NCBI GenBank assembly: GCA_023421875.1
Contig: JAEZSM010000106.1
Span: 1-6,710 of the forward strand
Length of the DNA: 6,710 bases
Direction of reading: 5' to 3'
Origin: Spirochaetota bacterium
GTDB lineage: Bacteria > Spirochaetota > Spirochaetia > Treponematales > Rectinemataceae
Under the pieces are notes generated by a model. It was not told where the DNA came from and ran no database searches. It saw nothing but the letters and a program-made list of their open reading frames with translations. This document shows positions 1 to 5,463 of the stretch, piece after piece. The position numbers and the translations under genes were made by a program. Within the stretch, counting starts at the first letter, position 1. Each line of letters starts with the position of its first letter.

Positions 1-323
1 GCCTTGGGCCGTCGGTTATTACGGAACAGTCTGCCTTGGCCGAGGTGCATGAAAATTTTTCGAAGCTCGGGCTGGAATATTATGGCTAAGCCAATCACCA
101 AGCCGGGGGCGACGATGCCGAGCACCCAGGTGACGGTGGAAAGCTGAAGGAAAAACGCCACGGCATAGATTCCAGCCAGGAGGAGAATGCCCTTGATCAG
201 CTGCACAGCCTTGGTTTTGACCAATATCTGGTAGGTGTTGTAGATCAGATAGGCCAGAAGCAGGACATCCAGCACTGGCCGGACATAGGTGGAGAAAATA
301 ACCGAAACGCCGTTAAGATCCAT
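1..323 (-). CDS. cdaA: Diadenylate cyclase CdaA, N-terminal part (cut by window edge)
   Basis: This is the first 107 codons of a membrane-bound diadenylate cyclase, which joins two ATP into the second messenger c-di-AMP. I translated the minus strand from the ATG at 323-321. The product begins MDLNGVSVIF and has three hydrophobic segments at about residues 9-34, 44-60 and 64-83. These are followed by IIFQPELRKIF (81-91) and HLGQGRLF (93-100), the family signature at the junction between the last membrane helix and the cytoplasmic DisA_N cyclase domain. The KTKAVQLIKG stretch (36-45) matches the loop after helix 1. The catalytic DGA and RHR motifs lie beyond the left edge and cannot be checked. 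The start is 2 nt past the folP stop, and a GAGGA Shine-Dalgarno site (331-335) sits inside the end of folP, so translation is probably coupled to folP. In many bacteria the next gene is the regulator cdaR/ybbR; that would be outside the window. The family call is secure. Confidence 0.93.
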   Translation of the reverse strand, partial: MDLNGVSVIFSTYVRPVLDVLLLAYLIYNTYQILVKTKAVQLIKGILLLAGIYAVAFFLQLSTVTWVLGIVAPGLVIGLAIIFQPELRKIFMHLGQGRLFRNNRRPK

Positions 324-325
324 GC

Positions 326-1195
326 TCAGGTCCTCACTGCTCGGCCTGGGTACGCTCGAGTCGGCAGGCAGGAGACGAAAAGCGCAAGCGCGTCCTTAGT
401 CTCAGCAACATCGTGCACCCGAATAATATCGGCGCCGCCCATCCAGGCGGCGCAGGCTGCGCCGAGGCTGCCTGAGAGCCTCTGCTCGACGGGTTTTCCC
501 GTGATCTGCCCAATAAACCGCTTGCGCGAAAGGCCTACCAGGACAGGATACCCGCATTCGGCAACGAGATAAAGCCTCCTGATGAGATCAAGGTTGTGTT
601 CCAGCGTTTTTCCGAACCCTATCCCGGGGTCGAGAATGATGGAGTCCCGGGCAATGCCCGCATCCAGAGCCTTGGATACGGCTGCGCGAAGATAGGCGGC
701 AACCTCGGCGGCACAGTCGCTATAAACCGGATTCTCCTGCATGGTCGAAGGCTCGCCTAGCATGTGCATAAGCACGAGCCCTGCGCCGAACCGGGCAACG
801 ACGGAGGCCATGGCCGGATCCGAAAGCGCCGCGATATCGTTCACGATGTCGGCGCCTTCGTCCAAGGCTGCTTTGGCTACCGCTGCCCTTCTTGTATCCA
901 CCGACACCAGCGCGCCCGACCGGGCTCGAAAGGCCCTGAGAGCAGGGATGAGCCTTCCCATTTCCTCGTCAGGCCCCACCGGCGCCGAGCCCGGTCGGGT
1001 CGATTCGGCGCCGAAATCCAGAATGTCGGCGCCCTCGGCCAGGAGCGCTAAGGCCCGGTCTACCGCCTGCTCCGGTTCCGGCGCCCGGGAACCGGGAAAA
1101 AACGAGTCTGGCGTCAGGTTGACGATACCCATCACGAGGGGCTTTTCGCCCAGGACAAGGCTTCGCTTATCGGGCAAGGACAGGATGCGCTTCAT
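326..1195 (-). CDS. folP: Dihydropteroate synthase
   Basis: FolP condenses 6-hydroxymethyl-dihydropterin pyrophosphate with p-aminobenzoate to give 7,8-dihydropteroate, in cytoplasmic folate synthesis; it is the sulfonamide target. The 289-residue product has the usual length and a TIM-barrel motif set: GIVNLTPDSF (23-32), the DFGAESTRPG loop (60-69), SVDT (98-101), ND (119-120), LMHM followed by PSTMQ (142-153), DPGIGFGKT (189-197), LSRKRF (222-227) and RVHDV (259-263). The expected ligand residues are all present: N119, D189, K225, R259 and H261. One small variation is GAESTRPG where most homologues have GGESTRPG. I chose the ATG at 1195 because a strong GGGGAGG site (1200-1206) precedes it and the protein then starts like its homologues. 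A longer in-frame start at 1282 would add 29 unlike-family residues inside dxs. The gene begins 29 bp inside the dxs end, and cdaA follows after 2 nt. Confidence 0.96.
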   Translation of the reverse strand: MKRILSLPDKRSLVLGEKPLVMGIVNLTPDSFFPGSRAPEPEQAVDRALALLAEGADILDFGAESTRPGSAPVGPDEEMGRLIPALRAFRARSGALVSVDTRRAAVAKAALDEGADIVNDIAALSDPAMASVVARFGAGLVLMHMLGEPSTMQENPVYSDCAAEVAAYLRAAVSKALDAGIARDSIILDPGIGFGKTLEHNLDLIRRLYLVAECGYPVLVGLSRKRFIGQITGKPVEQRLSGSLGAACAAWMGGADIIRVHDVAETKDALALFVSCLPTRAYPGRAVRT

Positions 1196-3068
1196 CCACC
1201 CTCCCCGCCGCGTCGGCAGCCAGCAAGCTAAAGGTCGTGAACAAGCCTTCTTCGTCCAGTCCCGCATCGCTGAGTAGCTCATCCCTTGAGGCCTGGGCAG
1301 GCAACTCCGGGCCGAAGCCCAGCGTTACAAGCTTGGTCAGAACAGCCCTGCGGGCGAGAATCGCGGCGATCGACTCGCCGACTCCCCCGGACTTGCAGCC
1401 TTCCTCAACCACCGCCACAGCCCTGTACCGAGAACAGATCCCGGCAAGCTCCTGATCGTCCAGAGGGCTTGCAAAGCGCAGGGAATAGAGATCGATGAAA
1501 TACCCTGCTTCTTCGAGCCTGTCGGAAGCCCTAGCTGCCACATGAGCCACGGGGCCTAGGGCACAGACCAGCAGGGAAGCGTTTTCTCTTTTTCGTAGAA
1601 AGATACCTCTGCCGGGCTGCGGCGGGGCTTCGCAGCCCGGCTCGTCGCACTCCGCCTTGGCCTTGGGAAAGCGCAGAAAGACCGGTCCCTTCCAGTCAAG
1701 GGCGAAGCGGAGGAAACTCCCCATTTCCGTTGCGCAGGATGGAGCCAGAATTGTGCTGTTGGGCAGGCTCTTCAAGAGGGGAATATCGAAAAATCCCTGG
1801 TGCGTCTCGCCGTCCTCCCCCACAGCTCCCGCCCGGTCCATGGCGAATACCACGTGGTGATTGGGAAGGGCAACGTCATGGATTACCTGATCCACGGCAC
1901 GCTGCATGAAGGTGGAATAGACAGCCACCACGGGCAAAAGCCCCCCGGCGGCGAGCCCTGCGGCAAACGTTACCGCATGCTGTTCAGCGATCCCCACGTC
2001 GTACACCCTAAAGGGCGCGAGCTTAGCCATCCGTTCCAGACCCGTGCCCTTGCTCATGGCTGCGGTGATCGCTACAAGCTCCGGTCTTTCCTGAGCCAGG
2101 GAAGCCATTATTCCGCCGAAAAGCTCGGTGAAAGAAGGCCTCGCCTGGGTCGGCAGGTCAGGACAGGAGGGAGCAAGACCATGGAACGCTTCAGGATCCT
2201 CTTCGGCCTTGAAAAAGCCGTTGCCCTTTTTTGTCATAACATGGACGACCACAGGGCGCTGCAGTCGCCGCACCTGGGACAGAACGCTTAAGAGAACGGG
2301 AATGTTGTGCCCGTCTATGGGGCCAACGTACTCGAATCCCAGGTCGGCAAAGAGGTTTTCCTTGAAGAAAATCGCCTTCACCGCCCGTTTGCCGCGGACA
2401 ACAAGCTCCAAAAGCCCGCGCCCTACCAGGGGAATCGAAACGACAATAGAGTCGAAGCTCCTTCTGAAAGCCTGATAATGCTCGGTGGCGGTAAGCCTGG
2501 AGAGGTAGCGCGAGAGCGCCCCCACGTTCCTGGAAATGGACATCTTGTTGTCGTTCAGGATGACGATGAGAGGAAGTTGAAGCTGGGATACATTGGTAAG
2601 AGCTTCAAAGGCCATGCCGGCGGTGAGAGCGCCGTCACCGATCACCGCCACAACCCTTCCGGTTTTGCCCTGGCGCTTTTTAGACTCCAGCAGTCCCAGG
2701 GCCGATGAGAGGGAAGTTGAGGAATGGCCGGTGTCGAAGATATCGTGGATGCTTTCCGAACGTTTGGGGAAACCCGAAAGCCCCCCCTTCTTCCTTATTT
2801 TATCAAAATCCTTACGCCTTCCGGTGATGAGTTTGTGGGCATAGCTCTGATGGCCCACATCCCAGATAATCGCGTCCTTTGGCGAATCGAAAATCCTGTG
2901 GAGGGCTATTGTCAATTCCACCACGCCGAGATTGGAAGCCAAATGGCCACCGTTCGTCGTCACGGTTTCGAGAATCTTTTTACGAATTTCTTTAGCCAGG
3001 ATGCGGAGCTCCGATTCCTTGAGCTTCTTGACATCCTCGGGCGATTCCACCGAATCCAGCAAACCCAT
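1167..3068 (-). CDS. dxs: 1-Deoxy-D-xylulose-5-phosphate synthase
   Basis: Dxs condenses pyruvate and glyceraldehyde 3-phosphate, using thiamine diphosphate, into DXP. This is the entry step of the MEP isoprenoid pathway and also feeds thiamine and pyridoxal synthesis. The 633-residue length is typical. The N-terminal TPP/Mg domain shows NGGHLASNLG with H42, WDVGHQ with H73, GDGALTAGMAFEAL (144-157) and NDN (172-174) as metal ligands. The middle pyrimidine-binding domain has DVGIAEQHAVTFAAG with the catalytic E362, VYSTFMQR with R390, and DRAGAVGEDGETHQG with R412 and H423. A transketolase C-terminal domain follows from about residue 490. The segment after the GDG motif reads TNVSQL, where E. 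coli has NHAGD, and NDNKMS where NDNEMS is usual; neither removes a known catalytic residue. It is the first gene of the dxs-folP-cdaA operon. The start is fixed by the MGLLDSVESP alignment, but no good Shine-Dalgarno sequence precedes it; the upstream bases run into AATTTTTC. Confidence 0.97.
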   Translation of the reverse strand: MGLLDSVESPEDVKKLKESELRILAKEIRKKILETVTTNGGHLASNLGVVELTIALHRIFDSPKDAIIWDVGHQSYAHKLITGRRKDFDKIRKKGGLSGFPKRSESIHDIFDTGHSSTSLSSALGLLESKKRQGKTGRVVAVIGDGALTAGMAFEALTNVSQLQLPLIVILNDNKMSISRNVGALSRYLSRLTATEHYQAFRRSFDSIVVSIPLVGRGLLELVVRGKRAVKAIFFKENLFADLGFEYVGPIDGHNIPVLLSVLSQVRRLQRPVVVHVMTKKGNGFFKAEEDPEAFHGLAPSCPDLPTQARPSFTELFGGIMASLAQERPELVAITAAMSKGTGLERMAKLAPFRVYDVGIAEQHAVTFAAGLAAGGLLPVVAVYSTFMQRAVDQVIHDVALPNHHVVFAMDRAGAVGEDGETHQGFFDIPLLKSLPNSTILAPSCATEMGSFLRFALDWKGPVFLRFPKAKAECDEPGCEAPPQPGRGIFLRKRENASLLVCALGPVAHVAARASDRLEEAGYFIDLYSLRFASPLDDQELAGICSRYRAVAVVEEGCKSGGVGESIAAILARRAVLTKLVTLGFGPELPAQASRDELLSDAGLDEEGLFTTFSLLAADAAGRVDEAHPVLAR

Positions 3069-3144
3069 GAAAAATTACCGTATCATCAATTGAAGGCTTT
3101 TTCCAGTGCTTGCGAAAAAACCTGCGCGAGCCTAAAGTCGAGCC
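3069..3144. promoter_or_regulatory. Divergent intergenic region between dxs and the 129-residue gene
   Basis: These 76 bp separate two divergent genes and must hold the promoters of both, unless a promoter lies inside a gene. On the plus strand, TTGCGA (3110-3115) and TAAAGT (3133-3138) are 17 bp apart. Each matches the sigma70 consensus at 4 of 6 bases, and 6 nt follow before the ATG at 3145. On the minus strand, TGGAAA (3105-3100) and TACGGT (3082-3077) are also 17 bp apart, with 8 nt before the dxs ATG, but the -10 matches only 3 of 6. Both are weak by sequence. Both place the predicted transcript start at or next to the start codon, and neither gene has a clear Shine-Dalgarno site. I see no repeat or operator-like palindrome here. 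Confidence 0.35.
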
Positions 3145-3534
3145 ATGGAAGAAACGCGAATTCTGGTCCTCCACCTGCTGTCGGCGCTGCCCGGGGAGGC
3201 ATCTTTCCAGGATCTGCCCTGGCACGAAGCCCGCCCCATCCTGGGCTCCCTCTTTTGGACATTTCCGGCGAATATAATCCAGCAGGGCAAACAACAAAAC
3301 GGACCGAGCCTTGTCAGGCCCCTGCCGCAACCCGAGCCGCTCACCCGCCTTGATCCGGGGAATTACTTTTTTTTGCAGTGGAGAAATGGTTCCTATGCAT
3401 CGATCGAGGATGGACTGGAGGATTTTCTCCGGCAGCTGTGGTGGGAAGGCAAAGCCTGTAGTGGCCCCCTCATCCTCAGGGTGCTGAACGAGGAAGGCCA
3501 CCGGACATTCCAGGCCTTGCGCGCGCTGGCCTAA
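3145..3534 (+). CDS. Uncharacterised 129-residue protein
   Basis: I do not recognise this protein. Several signs say the gene is real: it fills the gap between dxs and alaS almost exactly, has the same GC-rich third positions as its neighbours, is rich in CTG and CTC leucine codons, and gives a balanced composition. The product starts MEETRILVLHLLSALPGE. It has no signal peptide and no segment long enough to span a membrane, so it is probably cytoplasmic. It is unusually rich in tryptophan, with five (W26, W38, W79, W99, W100). The second half looks most structured: DPGNYFFLQWR (70-80), an acidic helix IEDGLEDFLRQLWW (87-100), then GPLILRVLNEEGHRTFQALR (107-126), which reads like a strand, a turn and a helix. 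An in-frame stop at 3133 limits the start to the ATG at 3145 or later, and no Shine-Dalgarno site is evident. The TAA is one base from the alaS stop on the other strand. A minus-strand frame also runs through this region but would overlap both dxs and alaS. Confidence 0.72.
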   Translation: MEETRILVLHLLSALPGEASFQDLPWHEARPILGSLFWTFPANIIQQGKQQNGPSLVRPLPQPEPLTRLDPGNYFFLQWRNGSYASIEDGLEDFLRQLWWEGKACSGPLILRVLNEEGHRTFQALRALA

Positions 3535-3535
3535 A

Positions 3536-5332
3536 CTATTCCAGGATGCCGTAGATGCGCCGAACCCCGGCGCTGGACGATTGTTCCTTCTGTATCCTGA
3601 ACTTGCCAAGACTGCCTGTGCGTTCTACATGAGGTCCGCCGCAGACTTCCTTGGAAAAGTCGCCCATGGAATAGACCTTCACAACGGCTTCGTACTTTTC
3701 ACCGAACAAGGCTATGGCTCCGGAGGCCTTGGCTTCCTCCAGACTCATCATTTCCATGGTTACCGGAAGATCGCGACGAATTTGCTCGTTTACAATCTGT
3801 TCTACCTCGGCGATTTCTTCCCTGGTCATGGGCGCAGGATGGGAGAAGTCGAACCGTACACGTTCTGGATTGATGTTGCTCCCCTTCTGAGCCACGTGGT
3901 CGCCTAAAACAATGCGAAGCGCCTTGTGCAAAAGATGGGTAGCCGAGTGATACTTGGTGGAGATCTCCGAATGGTCGGCCAAGCCTCCCTTGAACATCTG
4001 CTCGCTCCCGGCCCGGGACAGCTCCTGATGCTTTTTATAGGCCTCGTCGAATTCCTGGCGGTTGACCTTGAGGCCGTTTTCGGCGGCCAGTTCTTCGGTG
4101 AGCTCGATGGGAAAACCGTAGGTATCGTAGAGCTTGAAGGCCATTCGTCCCGACATGACTCGCTGAGGGTTTTTAAGCAGGTTGGGCAGCATCTTGTCGA
4201 ATTCATGCTCGCCCTTCTGGAGTGTTTCCAGGAATTTTTCCTCCTCCCGCCTCAGTTCCGAGAGAATCCGATCTCTATTCTCCGCCAGTTCGGGATAGGG
4301 ACCGGAATAGTTATCCACGATGCCTGCGGCCGGCTCTGATAAAAAGGCTCCCTCGATCCCCAGCTTGCGACCGTGCCGCACAGCCCTCCTGATGATCCTC
4401 CGAAGCACATAGCCGGCACCCACGTTAGAGGGCAGCACTGCCTTGGGATCGCCCAGGATAAAGGTCGCCGTTCTGGCGTGGTCGGCGATTATTCTGAAGC
4501 TGCGGCCCAGTTCGGGGTCTTCGCCCGGAGTCCCGTAGGTCTTGCCTGAGAGTTTTTCCAGGGCGCGGAGAATGGGAGTGAAGGCTTCGGTCTCGTAGAC
4601 CGACTTCCTGCCCTGCAGCATGGCTACGGTGCGCTCCAAGCCCATGCCCGTATCCACATTCTGGGCAGGAAGGCGCACAAGGGTTTTCTCGTCCACCCTG
4701 TTGAATTCCATGAAGACATTGTTCCAGATCTCCATCCAGTTCTTGGGGTCGCTGCCCTTGTTGGATCCCGGTGGCGGTAGGCCCTGCCCTGTCCAGTAGA
4801 AAATCTCGGTGTCCGGGCCGCAGGGACCGGTGGGACCCGTCGCCCACCAGTTGTCCGTGGCAGGAAGGTAGGCGATCCTGTCTTCGGCGATGCCCAGCTG
4901 CCTCCAGGCCTGGGCAGAAACCTCGTCTTTAGGGGCGTTTTCGTCACCGGCAAAGACGGTGACCGAAATCTTGGCAGGATCCAGAGCCAGCCACTGGGGC
5001 GAAACCAGGAATTCCCAGGAAAATGCAATGGAATCTTCCTTGAAATAGTCTCCCAGAGACCAGTTGCCCAGCATTTCGAAAAAAGTGAGATGGCTTTCGT
5101 CGCCCACGTCCTCGATATCCCCGGTTCGTATGCACTTTTGATAATCCACCAGCCGCTTCCCCGCCGGGTGAGGCTCCCCCAAAAGATAGGGAACCAGGGG
5201 ATGCATCCCCGCGGTGGTGAACAGAACGGAGGGATCGTTTTCCGGTATCAGCGACTTCCCGCTTATCTCTACGTGCGCCTTCGTCTTGAAGTATTCGATG
5301 AATTTTCTGCGCAGTTCATGAATGGTGATCAT
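3536..5332 (-). CDS. alaS: Alanyl-tRNA synthetase, compact spirochaete-type
   Basis: AlaRS charges tRNA-Ala with alanine and clears mischarged Ser or Gly through its editing domain. The class II catalytic core is intact: PENDPSVLFTTAGMHPLVPYL (30-50), motif 2 HLTFFEMLGNWSLGDYF (81-97), GPTGPCGP (166-173) and motif 3 DTGMGLERTVAMLQG (227-241). The tRNA-recognition region follows, with GAGYVLRRIIRRAVRHGR (305-322) and KLYDTYGFPIELTEE (400-414). The editing domain carries the zinc ligands H462 and H466 (HSATH) and C564 and H568 (CGGPH). At 598 residues the protein is about 270 shorter than E. coli AlaRS. It ends straight after the editing domain at VRRIYGILE, so the DHHA1/C-Ala domain is absent. 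The recognition region also joins the editing domain directly (KGGLADHSE, 448-456), without the usual beta-barrel of about 95 residues. This is a clean family architecture and not a truncation: a normal TAG closes it. The ATG at 5332 is the only possible start, since an in-frame TAA lies upstream with no other start codon between. No Shine-Dalgarno site precedes it. Confidence 0.97.
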   Translation of the reverse strand: MITIHELRRKFIEYFKTKAHVEISGKSLIPENDPSVLFTTAGMHPLVPYLLGEPHPAGKRLVDYQKCIRTGDIEDVGDESHLTFFEMLGNWSLGDYFKEDSIAFSWEFLVSPQWLALDPAKISVTVFAGDENAPKDEVSAQAWRQLGIAEDRIAYLPATDNWWATGPTGPCGPDTEIFYWTGQGLPPPGSNKGSDPKNWMEIWNNVFMEFNRVDEKTLVRLPAQNVDTGMGLERTVAMLQGRKSVYETEAFTPILRALEKLSGKTYGTPGEDPELGRSFRIIADHARTATFILGDPKAVLPSNVGAGYVLRRIIRRAVRHGRKLGIEGAFLSEPAAGIVDNYSGPYPELAENRDRILSELRREEEKFLETLQKGEHEFDKMLPNLLKNPQRVMSGRMAFKLYDTYGFPIELTEELAAENGLKVNRQEFDEAYKKHQELSRAGSEQMFKGGLADHSEISTKYHSATHLLHKALRIVLGDHVAQKGSNINPERVRFDFSHPAPMTREEIAEVEQIVNEQIRRDLPVTMEMMSLEEAKASGAIALFGEKYEAVVKVYSMGDFSKEVCGGPHVERTGSLGKFRIQKEQSSSAGVRRIYGILE

Positions 5333-5369
5333 GCGCGGAAGTGTACGGCAGGTCTGGGATTATGGTCAA
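5333..5369 (-). promoter_or_regulatory. Candidate leaderless promoter of alaS
   Basis: On the minus strand, TTGACC (5369-5364, 5 of 6 matches to the sigma70 -35) is followed after 18 bp by TACACT (5345-5340, 4 of 6 matches to the -10). Only 7 nt separate the -10 from the alaS ATG at 5332, so transcription would start at or one base before the A of the ATG. No purine-rich ribosome-binding sequence lies in between: the 7 nt are TCCGCGC. This fits a leaderless mRNA. The hexamers are seen in the sequence; their use is inferred. A promoter further upstream, in the AT-rich part of the divergent region, is possible. Confidence 0.45.
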
Positions 5370-5406
5370 TCAGAGGCCTGGAGAAAGAAAAGTCGAAACT
5401 GTTATA

Positions 5407-5434
5407 TTGAATGATTGTTCGTTTATAGTATACT
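5407..5434 (+). promoter_or_regulatory. Sigma70-type promoter of the SDR epimerase gene
   Basis: TTGAAT (5407-5412, 4 of 6 consensus matches, with the key TTGA intact) and TATACT (5429-5434, 5 of 6) are separated by 16 bp in the most AT-rich stretch of the window. A transcript would start near 5441, giving a 5' leader of roughly 20-25 nt. The -10 is embedded in the 8-bp palindrome AGTATACT (5427-5434), so the same hexamer also reads on the minus strand, but no matching -35 is present there. Confidence 0.65.
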
Positions 5435-5453
5435 GAAGGTAAAAGCGGATTCT

Positions 5454-5458
5454 GGAGG
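5454..5458 (+). promoter_or_regulatory. Shine-Dalgarno site of the epimerase gene
   Basis: A perfect GGAGG lies 5 nt before the ATG at 5464 and fixes that start. It contrasts with alaS, dxs and the 129-residue gene, which have no such site. Confidence 0.85.
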
Positions 5459-5463
5459 CAGGT

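Noticed and set aside
980..1013. A 9-bp inverted repeat (CGGCGCCGA / TCGGCGCCG, 16-nt loop) and several other GGCGCC hexamers in folP.
   Set aside because: They fall in codons for recurring GAD/GAE turns of the TIM barrel (GADILD, GADIVND, GADIIR, GAEST) in a GC-rich gene. Codon use explains them, and there is no T-run for a terminator.
741..1277. A 178-residue plus-strand open frame opposite folP.
   Set aside because: Its product is rich in Ser, Ala and Arg with no motif, and it mirrors a well-supported folP.
1196..1282. A longer folP starting at 1282 (29 extra N-terminal residues).
   Set aside because: The extra residues do not look like any dihydropteroate synthase N-terminus and lie fully inside dxs. 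The ATG at 1195 has a strong GGGGAGG site and begins like the family.
1800..2708. Several overlapping plus-strand open frames opposite dxs (at 1800-2291, 2128-2475 and 2307-2708).
   Set aside because: All lie antisense to a complete dxs with every catalytic motif; none has a recognisable domain or promoter.
3512..3532. A hairpin AGGCC-11 nt-GGCCT at the convergent gene ends as a bidirectional terminator.
   Set aside because: The stem is only 5 bp, the loop is long, and no T-run follows on either strand.
2992..3609. A 205-residue minus-strand open frame across the dxs-alaS gap.
   Set aside because: It would overlap both dxs and alaS substantially on the same strand in another frame, and its composition is poor. 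The plus-strand frame at 3145-3534 fits the gap exactly and has better codon usage.
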